Shown here in pieces: positions 1 to 8,549 of a stretch of 64,000 nt of DNA; the stretch's first letter is position 1; each line of letters starts with the position of its first letter. The DNA comes from Lachnospiraceae bacterium (GTDB lineage: Bacteria; Bacillota; Clostridia; Lachnospirales; Lachnospiraceae). Both the position numbers and the translations under genes were made by a program. Under the pieces are notes generated by a model, which saw only the letters and a list, made by a program, of their open reading frames with translations, had not been told where the DNA came from and searched no databases. The stretch is from positions 62,001 to 126,000 of the forward strand of contig JAFTKW010000011.1 in the NCBI GenBank assembly GCA_017453065.1, written 5' to 3'.

Positions 1-201
1 CAGTAGACTTGCAAGCAAGTCTACCTCGAGTTTGCACTACGTGCAAACATCGACCGCGGGCGAGTGAGATCCAACGTCTCGCTGCTGCAAAAAAGTGAGG
101 CGACGGGGAGTCGAACAAGAGACTTTGTAAACAAAGTCTCTATCAAGTTTGTGCTATCGCCCAAACTTGACCGCAGGCAAGTGAGATCCAACGTCTCGCT
201 G
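1..201. repeat. Two tandem structured repeat units with variable hairpins
   Basis: Two related units lie side by side. Each has palindromic hairpins followed by a conserved tail. The tails at 52-84 and 169-201 are 33 nt long and differ at two positions. The hairpins in front differ in sequence but keep their position and symmetry: 4-23 and 30-48 in unit one, 119-140 and 144-169 in unit two. The spacer at 94-116 contains GTGAGGCGACGGGG, similar to a 17-mer element found after terminators at 8479 and 47619. I see no coding function. The left end may continue outside the window. Confidence 0.6.
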
Positions 202-203
202 TC

Positions 204-245
204 TAACAAAAAAGAGATATCCAATCGGATATCTCTTTTTGTTAG
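204..245 (-). terminator. Terminator after the tRNA operon
   Basis: A stem of about 14 bp (arms around 211-223 and 228-240) closes a short loop and has a T run on both sides. Read on the minus strand it directly follows tRNA-Gly(GCC). It could work in both directions. Confidence 0.8.
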
Positions 246-317
<72 letters not shown>

Positions 318-353
318 ATATGAAATTGTAAGCTGGGTGAAATATCCCGCTAA

Positions 354-424
354 AGCGGGTGATGGGAATCGAACCCACGTATCCAGCTTGGAAGGCTGGT
401 GTTCTACCATTGAACTACACCCGC
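354..424 (-). tRNA. tRNA-Gly(TCC)
   Basis: A 71-nt cloverleaf with acceptor GCGGGTG/CACCCGC, anticodon loop CTTCCAA (anticodon TCC) and a U discriminator. CCA is not encoded. It lies between tRNA-Phe and tRNA-Gly(GCC); the two glycine tRNAs together read all GGN codons. Confidence 0.95.
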
Positions 425-463
425 ATATATAGAAAGCATTCGGCCAAAAGGCCTCCTGCGTAA

Positions 464-536
<73 letters not shown>

Positions 537-583
537 GCTCAAGTTATGTAGCTTTATCTAATGTAATCGCCACAACATTGAAC

Positions 584-612
584 ATTTTAACCGTTAGTCC
601 CTACATTGTCAA
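584..612 (-). promoter_or_regulatory. Promoter of the tRNA operon
   Basis: On the minus strand the -35 is TTGACA (607-612), the spacer is 17 nt and the -10 is TAAAAT (584-589). Transcription would start near 577, about 40 nt before tRNA-Phe. It lies just beyond the 3' end of the SGNH gene at 639. Confidence 0.75.
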
Positions 613-638
613 GACTAAGCGCAAACTTTTTTATCGCC

Positions 639-1691
639 TTATTTTTTATACATACTGTAATCATAATACTGATAAACACTTTGCACTTCACTCCAATGTT
701 TATCATAATTCTCCTTTGTTAATAGTCCTGTTTTTTCATTTATCATGATAAGTATCTCACTGTTAATCCAAGGACCATAGTGTAATGTATCTGTATAATT
801 ATCCAAATTTCCAGTAATATCCGTCATTAAACTAAAGTCATATACCTCTATATTATCAGCTTCTAAAAGTATTTCTGTCGCTATTTTTTGAGCTTCTATT
901 TGTAGCTCCAACTGATTAGTCCTCTCTAGTGCCTCCCAAAAGCACACACTATAGGGTGGAAAAAAGAGATAAAATGTAACGTCTGGGTTATCCAAGGCTA
1001 ATTTTAGCAAATTCTCCGTCACGTTCTCTGTAATCTGTTCCTTATCTGTCTCAGAAAGGGCATACTCTTCTTCATGTTCTTCCACTAACGTAAAACTAGC
1101 AAGTACAGTTTCTTTACCATATGATTTATATGCACCCCAAAAACCATACTCATCCATTGATGTTGTTTTATTTCCTGCTCGCGTATAATTTAACACTGCC
1201 ACCGTCTTAGGCAATACTTCCTTGTTCAAGAAATAGTTCACATCATTAAATGGATTTTCATCATAAAAATACTCTGGATATCCATCATATGTGTTCTGAT
1301 TTGCTGGGTAATTCACCATAGTTCCATCTAAACTACATAAAACATATTTTATCTCTGGTTGATAATCTAATGCCCTCTTTATAGTACTTCTAGATTCACA
1401 AAAGCTCGCTCCTGAATGAGTTAATTTTACGGTCTTTCCTCCCCACAAAGCATCAAATTCGCTTGGTTTGAAATTTTGGCACATGCTTGTTCCGGTTATA
1501 ATTCCATCATAATCATAGTGCCTAGCAATTCCGTCATTCTGATATCTCTCATCTTTCAATGGATATTGCAGTCCAAGCAAACCATCATGATAATGTAAAA
1601 ATGGGTCTATTACAATTGTGATTAACGCCAGTAATAGGAGTGCCCCAAAAGTACAACCTATTACTATATAATTCCATTTTTTTGCATTCAT
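639..1691 (-). CDS. SGNH/DltD-like membrane-anchored acyltransferase partner
   Basis: A 350-residue protein with one N-terminal membrane segment (about 8-28) and an extracytoplasmic domain. The segment ITGTSM places a probable nucleophile at Ser69, and DTLH at 301-304 fits the Asp-x-x-His of the SGNH/DltD/AlgX superfamily. Such proteins pair with MBOAT proteins and finish O-acylation of cell-surface polymers; an MBOAT gene lies directly upstream (1718-3178). The polymer is unknown. I chose the ATG at 1691; a TTG 18 nt upstream has no ribosome binding site, and the site before the ATG is itself only weakly purine-rich. The family call rests on motifs and on the neighbour. Confidence 0.7.
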   Translation of the reverse strand: MNAKKWNYIVIGCTFGALLLLALITIVIDPFLHYHDGLLGLQYPLKDERYQNDGIARHYDYDGIITGTSMCQNFKPSEFDALWGGKTVKLTHSGASFCESRSTIKRALDYQPEIKYVLCSLDGTMVNYPANQNTYDGYPEYFYDENPFNDVNYFLNKEVLPKTVAVLNYTRAGNKTTSMDEYGFWGAYKSYGKETVLASFTLVEEHEEEYALSETDKEQITENVTENLLKLALDNPDVTFYLFFPPYSVCFWEALERTNQLELQIEAQKIATEILLEADNIEVYDFSLMTDITGNLDNYTDTLHYGPWINSEILIMINEKTGLLTKENYDKHWSEVQSVYQYYDYSMYKK

Positions 1692-1717
1692 ATTTTTCTC
1701 GTTTCTCAAACAATAAT

Positions 1718-3178
1718 TTAAAAATTAAAATACAAGAATGTGGACAATCCGGAGAGCGAAAAAACACCCCAAATCATTAACATTACGGTTAACATTCCAT
1801 TCCACACACTTGGTTTAAATTCCTTTTCGTGGTTATTTTTCGGAATTAATGCTATAGCAAGCGCTAATATCACTACTATAAGTAGGTGCAAATAAGGCAT
1901 CTGCTCAATTAGATTGCCTAGCACTTGTATATGTTCTTCTACATAAGTGAATTCTAACAAATCGAAGCAGTTGAGTAGAGATTCGCTTACTCTCATCTCC
2001 CATGGTGAAAATATCGTCTTTAGTATATGTCCGGCCTGCCTCGTAGATTCTGCCCTAAACAAGATCCACGTTAAGTCAAGAAACACAAATGTACATAGCC
2101 ACGCTAGAATCTTCGGCACTCTTTCCCAAGTCTTTTTGAACAATCTGCAAAAAGCATTCGCCAAGCCATGAAGCAATCCCCATAACACAAATGTCCACGC
2201 AGCGCCATGCCATATTCCACTTACTAGAAAGACAATAATTACATTAATCAAAGTCCTTGGCAGTCCTTTTCTGCTTCCCCCCAATGGGAAGTAAATATAT
2301 TTTCTTAAGAATCTAGTAAGCGATATGTGCCATCTTTGCCAAAAGTCCAATATTGAAACCGCTTTATATGGAGAATTGAAATTTAAAGGTAAATCAATAT
2401 GGAACATATTCGCAATGCCCATTGCCATATCACAATATCCACTAAAATCAAAATAAATTTGTAGCGTATACAACAAAGAAACTATCACTGCTTCCAGTCC
2501 TGTTAATACTTGGTAGTTAGCAAATCCCCAGTCTACTCCTTTTCCCAAAACATCCGCAATCATTACCTTTTTAAACAGTCCCATTGCAAAAAGATAAACT
2601 CCCTTTGCAAAATACTCATGAGAAAAAATCTTTCTCTTTTTTTCATTAAATTGTGGTAACATTTCCTCATGCAAAACAATAGGCCCCGCAACCAACTGAG
2701 GAAAAAAAGTCACAAACAAAAAATAATCAATAAAAGTATATTTTTCTGTCTCCTTTTTATAGGAGTCCACAAGATAAGAAATTTGCTGAAACGTAAAAAA
2801 ACTAATTCCAAGAGGCAATAAAATCTGCCTTGTTTCAAACTCCCATGAAGAAATCAGCTCTATGTTATCCAAAAAGAAGTTAAAATACTTGAAATAGAAA
2901 ATCACTGAAATATTTGACAGTAACCCTATCCACAAAAAGACTTTTCGTATACTATTTTGCTGCAGTTTCAATATCACTTTAGAAATGCAATAATTCAAAA
3001 GAACACTAAATACAATTATTACAAGATACACAACATGAAAATACGCATAGAACCAAAGCGACATACCAATCAAAATTACTTTTGCGAGCCATTCTTTTCC
3101 TATGCGATTTAATCCAAAATATAAAAATAAGTTTAAAGGAAGAAAAAACAAAATAAAAATATATGAATTGAATAACAA
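1718..3178 (-). CDS. MBOAT family O-acyltransferase (AlgI/DltB-like)
   Basis: A 486-residue polytopic membrane protein with about ten hydrophobic segments. It carries the MBOAT signature FWQRWHISLTRF (about 279-290) and the catalytic motif GIWHGAAW with His324. The family moves acyl groups, usually acetyl, from the cytoplasm across the membrane onto polysaccharides, teichoic acids or peptidoglycan. The downstream SGNH protein (stop-to-ATG gap about 26 nt) is the likely extracellular partner. The MBOAT at 12523 has the same size and motifs but clearly different sequence, so the pairs are paralogous and not a recent duplication. The acceptor polymer cannot be read from the sequence. Confidence 0.9.
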   Translation of the reverse strand: MLFNSYIFILFFLPLNLFLYFGLNRIGKEWLAKVILIGMSLWFYAYFHVVYLVIIVFSVLLNYCISKVILKLQQNSIRKVFLWIGLLSNISVIFYFKYFNFFLDNIELISSWEFETRQILLPLGISFFTFQQISYLVDSYKKETEKYTFIDYFLFVTFFPQLVAGPIVLHEEMLPQFNEKKRKIFSHEYFAKGVYLFAMGLFKKVMIADVLGKGVDWGFANYQVLTGLEAVIVSLLYTLQIYFDFSGYCDMAMGIANMFHIDLPLNFNSPYKAVSILDFWQRWHISLTRFLRKYIYFPLGGSRKGLPRTLINVIIVFLVSGIWHGAAWTFVLWGLLHGLANAFCRLFKKTWERVPKILAWLCTFVFLDLTWILFRAESTRQAGHILKTIFSPWEMRVSESLLNCFDLLEFTYVEEHIQVLGNLIEQMPYLHLLIVVILALAIALIPKNNHEKEFKPSVWNGMLTVMLMIWGVFSLSGLSTFLYFNF

Positions 3179-3254
3179 AATTTTATCCTTCTTTCTAGTA
3201 TCTTGTCATAATTTCATTTTACAGATTTTAGTTTTTTTTTCAACATTTATACAA

Positions 3255-4451
3255 TTAATCCTCTTCATATCCATTTATTCGATAAAACTGTAGTAGCAGT
3301 TTCACCACTCTACTGTAGCTAATCATTCCATCACTGACACCATTTAATTTAAGTGTCGTATCTGTAAAGGCATCCGACGCCGCCTCTACCACTTCTGTGT
3401 CCAGCACAGCCTTGTCCTCAATTCTATCCCATTCCTCCTGAGTTAAGAAGATAGCATCTTCATGCACTTGGTCTAGAATCTTAGGCTGCTTTAGATATTC
3501 CTCCCTATCTCTGCCTACTGCATCATAAAAATCGTTGTCGATATAGTAAAGCACACTCAGATATCCACTGTACTTGAAATAAATATCCTCTGCCTCGATG
3601 CATGCCAAATATGAAATAAAATTCGCTTCATCCTCATAGATATATCCCTTTAGATGGGCTAACTCGTGGCAAAACGTACTTGGCATATTCATCACATACA
3701 TGACATCATTGTAATTTGCTTCCATAGAAAAAGGGAAATAATAGCCACACATATACTGCTGACTCATAAAATCCGAAAATGCCAACGGCTTTGGTCTAGG
3801 ATAATAGCCACCCAAGTTGGCATAGGTCTGCCCTAGCTTTTGCATGGTCTGAATTGCAACCTCTGCCATATCCCCTTCGTAGGTAATAGACCCATCCTCG
3901 TTCCTAGTAATCTTCTCGCTTAACTCATTGCACTTCTCCACCACATAATTTCGAAGCACCACTAAGTCCTCGAAGGTGTACTCCTCTGTATCCTCTCCGA
4001 AATACTTTTCTGAAAATGTAGAGGCATGATATAGCACAAAGCAGTTCAGAGTCATCACCAGTCCCACTGCTAGAAGAATCCAAGCAAATCCATTATACAA
4101 TCCATAAATAGGATTCTTTACTTTATCCCAAAACAAACCATAGTCTATCGCCAATTCGCTGTCTGCCATTGGCTTTTTCATTTTCTTTGCGATAGAAAGC
4201 TCCACCAGTTTCAAAACCATGTGGCATATTCCCACCAAGGCCACCACTGCCAACAGCAAAACTCCTGCAACAATTAAAATCTCTCCCACAGAAAAAGGGA
4301 ACAATCCTGTGAATCTTCCATAGGTATTTACCCATATAGGAAAAACATGGAAGATATACCAGTCGCAAAAAGTCCTGCTATTCCATGCCACTACATTGAG
4401 CAGCACCACAAACAACCATATTGCAATGTATATCTTCCATTTTCGTTTCAT
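3255..4451 (-). CDS. DUF3810 family membrane-anchored zincin-like protein
   Basis: A 398-residue protein with three hydrophobic segments in the first 140 residues, followed by a soluble domain. The domain contains FCHELAHLKGY, an HExxH-type zinc site, then EDEANFISYLAC, where the Glu could be the third ligand. This is typical of DUF3810, a family of putative membrane metallopeptidases of unknown substrate. The start follows the stop of the upstream lyase gene by one base, so it is the last gene of a MATE - lyase - DUF3810 operon. No strong terminator is visible in the AT-rich gap 3179-3254. Confidence 0.8.
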   Translation of the reverse strand: MKRKWKIYIAIWLFVVLLNVVAWNSRTFCDWYIFHVFPIWVNTYGRFTGLFPFSVGEILIVAGVLLLAVVALVGICHMVLKLVELSIAKKMKKPMADSELAIDYGLFWDKVKNPIYGLYNGFAWILLAVGLVMTLNCFVLYHASTFSEKYFGEDTEEYTFEDLVVLRNYVVEKCNELSEKITRNEDGSITYEGDMAEVAIQTMQKLGQTYANLGGYYPRPKPLAFSDFMSQQYMCGYYFPFSMEANYNDVMYVMNMPSTFCHELAHLKGYIYEDEANFISYLACIEAEDIYFKYSGYLSVLYYIDNDFYDAVGRDREEYLKQPKILDQVHEDAIFLTQEEWDRIEDKAVLDTEVVEAASDAFTDTTLKLNGVSDGMISYSRVVKLLLQFYRINGYEED

Positions 4452-4452
4452 C

Positions 4453-6924
4453 TTATCTCAGTCCTCTCAAGCCCGCTTTTTCAATTGCTCTGTCAAAGGT
4501 TGCAAGGGGCAAAAAACTCTGTGCAAAGGACTTTCCGCTTTCTCCAGGCCAAATGATTGCATCACTGGTCTTCGTTCTCTTTCCACCAAAACCAGCCCTG
4601 TTATCCCAATGAGCCTGCGTGAAGGTTTCCATTCCGGCCTGCAAATATTTCACATCGCCGGATAGTTCATAGCCAATCGCCATCGCCTCAAGCAACAAAG
4701 TATTGTTTCCAAGTCTACAAAGGCTAGGAAGCTCCTTGTAGTAGAAAAGTCCATTGTCCAAGCGACAATTTTCCACCAGATCATCAATGGCCCGGAGCAT
4801 CATGTCCTTTAGTTCCTGACTTGGTCTTACTCTATAATAACGCATTAGGCTTCCTACGGCTACTGAAATCATAAATCCTACACGAATTAATGTATTGTCT
4901 GTATATGGAGCCAGCCAATGGCCATACTCTTCTTCCCAGTCTTTGAAATGTCCCACAATCCACTGGGCCTTGGAGAGCCACTTTTCTTCTCCTGTTTCCA
5001 CATAAAGAGCTGTCAACGTCCTAAGCGCCCAACCTGTTTCTCTGGCGTTCATCTCTCCCGTCTTTGCATACATAGGTGTATCCAACAGCCTAAGCACATT
5101 TTCACCAATTCCTATAGCGCTTCTGAGTCCTCTTTCATCACCGGTAAAATGATAGTAGTCTAGAAGTCCCTCTACCCATTCATGGCTAGGCACAATCTTT
5201 CCACCTATCACATGTCCTCTGATATGCTCCACTTGTCCACCAAGTCTCAGTGGATCCTCAGAGTAATGCACAATGTCCACATCCTGCCAGTGAGAAGCAT
5301 TGACCAGCAAATAATCCAAAAATCTTCTGGTTCCTGTTCTAGCATACATCAGCGCACAGGCATGAGGAAAATCATACTCGTTGTTGGACCAGACAGGCTC
5401 TCCACCGCCTCTTCCCTGATTGGTGTAGTTGGCATCAAAACTATCGCCCCAGTTCATCATGCCAAAAACCTTGTTGTGTCCGTCACATTTGCGGATCAAC
5501 ATCAGCTCTGTGTTCTTGTCCATATGATCAGGGAACACATCCGCCATCACGCCTGCTTCCTTAAACACACAAGGATCTATCACTGGTCTGTCTGGCATCT
5601 GGTAGATAAGGCTTCGGTTGTCCAATTCAGCCAGGCTTTCCTCTGCGCCATGAAAATGCAGCAGGAATTTCTGCTCCCTACTCATTCCAGACTGCATGAT
5701 TACCTTATCCTCGCCTCTAGGCACCAGCATCACTGCGATTCCATCCTTGCTGGCCATCACAGCCTTTGGATAGTTTTGCTGCGCTTGGAAAATGGTTGCA
5801 CAGATGCCACCTCTTTCGTCACATCTATCCGCAAAAAAGGTTCCATAAAATACCTCTGGAAAATGTTCATTCGACTCCACCATAAGTCTTTCAGAAGTCG
5901 CCGTTTCCACCACTGTCTGTCCACATCCAATGGTAAAATCTGTTTTATAGTTGGAGTAACCCGTGCAAGTACGCACTTCACTTACTGGGCACAGATCTTC
6001 AATCTCGCCCAGTCCACTGGTTCCTTTGATGCGATAAATCTGTTCCCCTTCCACCAGCATACCGCTATCTCGATTGCCAGACACGTTCTTCATCATGCCA
6101 CTATGTCCTGCTGCCCCAAGATTACTATTCACTTGACTGTCTTTGTCTGCCTTGATATAAAATCCAAGTGCTCCTATCTCAAGCGGTTTTAAAGTCGTAT
6201 TGATAATTCGATAGGATACCTCCACCCAGGGCTTTCCAGCATAAACTGTCAGCTTGGTTTCAAACTGATATCTACTCTGCTTTCTTTCATCTACGGTCCC
6301 TTGACCGTCTTCAGACTTACAAACATGCTCTCCTTTACCTAGCAATATCACGCACAGTGGTCCCTGCTCTACGATCTCCCAGGTATGGTAAAGGGTATCA
6401 CCAGCTGGAAGTACCATCTCTCCGTTCGCTGGTTCAAGCACTGGGCCTACAAATCGGCCGTCCCCGTAGACCTGATGTCCATCAAACAATCCGCCAAACA
6501 AAGAAGTACTCTCATTCTTAACTGTAAAAAGGAACTCACCATTAACTACATCAAAACCACCTGGTATCTCTTCAACAGTCAGCGGTACTATTTCCTTTGG
6601 GCAAGTCTCTTCCCTCACCGTTGACTTTTTGCAGCGTGCTTCCTTGCAGGCAAGGTCTACATCATATTCCTCTGCCCAGTCTAAAACAAACTCCTTCTTT
6701 TCATTTCCCGGCAAATCTCCAACGAAACGAAGGAACAGATATTTCACAGAACCGTCTGGATACTTGGCAGTCGCTTTGCACTGCATAGGCAGTGATCTGT
6801 CTACATCCCAAACTTTTACCCTTGATAAGTCAAATAGCTGTCCCTCTTTAAAAGGCACAGCTACAGACATATGTTCCTGAATTCTAGGATATCTATATAA
6901 TTTCTCTAAATATAACTTGATCAT
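4453..6924 (-). CDS. PcRGLX/YetA-like exo-rhamnogalacturonan lyase family protein
   Basis: An 823-residue protein without signal peptide, so probably cytoplasmic. The N-terminal part (about 1-90, with MSVAVPFKEGQLFDLSRV) resembles the RIFT-barrel domain of the PcRGLX/YetA family (PL26 in the fungal prototype). A beta-rich middle region follows, and a C-terminal alpha-helical toroid-like part from about residue 470. The expected role is stepwise removal of unsaturated disaccharides from rhamnogalacturonan-I or a related glycan. The ATG at 6924 is preceded by GGGAGGAAACCCT and overlaps the MATE stop as ATGA, so translation is probably coupled. The open frame extends 15 codons further upstream, which I reject. 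Substrate uncertain. Confidence 0.7.
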   Translation of the reverse strand: MIKLYLEKLYRYPRIQEHMSVAVPFKEGQLFDLSRVKVWDVDRSLPMQCKATAKYPDGSVKYLFLRFVGDLPGNEKKEFVLDWAEEYDVDLACKEARCKKSTVREETCPKEIVPLTVEEIPGGFDVVNGEFLFTVKNESTSLFGGLFDGHQVYGDGRFVGPVLEPANGEMVLPAGDTLYHTWEIVEQGPLCVILLGKGEHVCKSEDGQGTVDERKQSRYQFETKLTVYAGKPWVEVSYRIINTTLKPLEIGALGFYIKADKDSQVNSNLGAAGHSGMMKNVSGNRDSGMLVEGEQIYRIKGTSGLGEIEDLCPVSEVRTCTGYSNYKTDFTIGCGQTVVETATSERLMVESNEHFPEVFYGTFFADRCDERGGICATIFQAQQNYPKAVMASKDGIAVMLVPRGEDKVIMQSGMSREQKFLLHFHGAEESLAELDNRSLIYQMPDRPVIDPCVFKEAGVMADVFPDHMDKNTELMLIRKCDGHNKVFGMMNWGDSFDANYTNQGRGGGEPVWSNNEYDFPHACALMYARTGTRRFLDYLLVNASHWQDVDIVHYSEDPLRLGGQVEHIRGHVIGGKIVPSHEWVEGLLDYYHFTGDERGLRSAIGIGENVLRLLDTPMYAKTGEMNARETGWALRTLTALYVETGEEKWLSKAQWIVGHFKDWEEEYGHWLAPYTDNTLIRVGFMISVAVGSLMRYYRVRPSQELKDMMLRAIDDLVENCRLDNGLFYYKELPSLCRLGNNTLLLEAMAIGYELSGDVKYLQAGMETFTQAHWDNRAGFGGKRTKTSDAIIWPGESGKSFAQSFLPLATFDRAIEKAGLRGLR

Positions 6925-8309
6925 AGGGTTTCCTCCCTCTTTGCCATTTTGACACGGCTCTTTTTCCACAAGTTGGACTTATATAGTACATACAAGATTG
7001 CAGAAGAGATTGCATTACTCACTACTACAGAGAACCAAACGCTTCGCACGCCTAAGTTCAGTATACTTTGACAAAACCACAATGTCAAAAAGCGGAATAC
7101 CCACAATCTAGTGGCGTCCACCGCCATGGTAACCTCTGTATGGCCAGTTCCCTGGAATAGTCCTGTGGTGGCATTGTAAATACCGTTGGTCCAGCAGCAA
7201 AAAGCCATAATGCTCAAGAAGTCTGCTGCCATCGCAATTACTTCTGGATCTTCTGAAAAAATACTCACAATGGCGGTAGAGATTGGAGCTCTGGAGAGAA
7301 TCATTCCCCCTACGAAAAGAAATACGACACAAATATTTCGAGACATCTGGTAGCCTTTTTCGGCCCTGTCTACCTGTTTGGCACCCATGTTCTGTCCCAC
7401 TATGGTAGCTGTAGCAGACCCTATAGCATTGGAGGGAAGTGTAATCAGTCCGTTGACCTTATTTCCAATTCCATATGCCGCCATGGCCTGAGTACCATAT
7501 ACAAATACACTCTTACTCATCAGCAGAAAGCCCAACTGCATAGTACTTCCGCCAATAGCGGTTGGCAGTCCGATGCTTAAGATAGACTTAATCTTCTCTT
7601 TTTCAAACTTCATATGTCTGATATCCAAATGCACATCCTGGTTTCGTCTACAAAGAAGCACAAAAGCTATCAGCGCCGGCACCATCTTGGCAAACAGGGT
7701 CGCAAGCGCTGCACCCGCCACTCCCATATCAAGTCCAATCATCAACACAGGGTCCAATACCATATTGGTACTGACACCTAGTAGGTTAAGAAGCATAGGC
7801 TTTAAGGTGTCTCCCTGAGCCTGGTGAGTCGCCTGATAAATATTCACCATAAACAAGAATGGCATATCCAAAATTACAATTCTAAGATAAGTGACACTGT
7901 GCACAAACGTCTCTGCATCTGCTCCAAGCCAATTTACGATTCCTGGAGTAATCAAAAAGCAGAAGGATGCACACACTACTGCAAACAGCATGGCACATGC
8001 AAATATCTGATTGGCCATGGACTTGGCATCCTTATATCTTCCTGCTCCTATATACTGAGAGACCAAAACAGCACCTGCCACGGTTATTCCAGAACCAAAG
8101 TTAATGACAATATTTTGTACTGGCGTAACCAGATTGATAGCTGCCATCTGAATGGTTCCAAGCTGTCCAACCCAATAAGTATCTGTCAGGTTGTACATGG
8201 TCTGTAAGAAACTATTTATGACAACAGGAATGGCCAATGACAAAATCGCTTTCATCATATTGCCATTCAAAATCAGATTGGTATTCAGTTTTCTTCCCGT
8301 AGTTTTCAC
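6921..8309 (-). CDS. MATE family efflux transporter
   Basis: A 462-residue protein with about twelve membrane segments in two related halves, as in MATE (DinF/NorM) antiporters that export drugs or metabolites in exchange for Na+ or H+. Features include QTMYNLTDTYWVGQLG near the N-terminus and IGNKVNGLITLPSNAIGSA in the second half. The start is GTG with a moderate AGGTGA site. Its stop overlaps the start of the lyase gene by four bases, so a small exporter is translationally coupled to a glycan lyase. A second MATE gene is at 38974. Confidence 0.9.
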   Translation of the reverse strand: MKTTGRKLNTNLILNGNMMKAILSLAIPVVINSFLQTMYNLTDTYWVGQLGTIQMAAINLVTPVQNIVINFGSGITVAGAVLVSQYIGAGRYKDAKSMANQIFACAMLFAVVCASFCFLITPGIVNWLGADAETFVHSVTYLRIVILDMPFLFMVNIYQATHQAQGDTLKPMLLNLLGVSTNMVLDPVLMIGLDMGVAGAALATLFAKMVPALIAFVLLCRRNQDVHLDIRHMKFEKEKIKSILSIGLPTAIGGSTMQLGFLLMSKSVFVYGTQAMAAYGIGNKVNGLITLPSNAIGSATATIVGQNMGAKQVDRAEKGYQMSRNICVVFLFVGGMILSRAPISTAIVSIFSEDPEVIAMAADFLSIMAFCCWTNGIYNATTGLFQGTGHTEVTMAVDATRLWVFRFLTLWFCQSILNLGVRSVWFSVVVSNAISSAILYVLYKSNLWKKSRVKMAKREETL

Positions 8310-8478
8310 GAACTCATCACCTGATTTCTATATAGATTTCCTATGTTAGTTTTATGATATGACAAAAATTCAGCATTTTCCACCTAATATTTGGGTATAT
8401 AAGGCTTAAAACACTGTTTTTTTGTGAAATTGTAAGCCCTTACATGGGCAAAAAACGTTTACTCTCCTCTCCACACTT

Positions 8479-8495
8479 GCCTCGTCGCCATCACA
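8479..8495. repeat. 17-mer shared with 47619-47635
   Basis: This 17-mer (GCCTCGTCGCC followed by ATCACA on the plus strand) is identical to 47619-47635. In both places it lies just beyond a terminator when read on the minus strand. A weaker relative is at 94-108. Confidence 0.6.
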
Positions 8496-8530
8496 AAAAA
8501 ACCTGTCTGCAGTAATTAAGCAGACAGGTT
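8493..8530 (-). terminator. Terminator of the MBOAT/SGNH/TIM-barrel operon
   Basis: An 11-bp perfect stem (8500-8510 with 8520-8530) and, on the minus strand, a following T run. It ends the operon 14007-8550. Confidence 0.85.
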
Positions 8531-8549
8531 CTGATATCTTTTCTCTTAT

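Noticed and set aside
94-116. tRNA-like T-arm sequence GGGGAGTCGAAC
   Set aside because: No acceptor, D- or anticodon arm can be folded around it; it belongs to the hairpin-rich repeat unit.
1-201. Possible CRISPR array
   Set aside because: Only two copies of the conserved tail, spaced 117 nt apart with palindromic hairpins between, and no cas genes.
5182-6192. Open frame of 336 codons on the plus strand opposite the lyase gene
   Set aside because: Antisense shadow with His/Ser-rich unnatural composition; the minus-strand gene has a strong start site and coupled neighbours.
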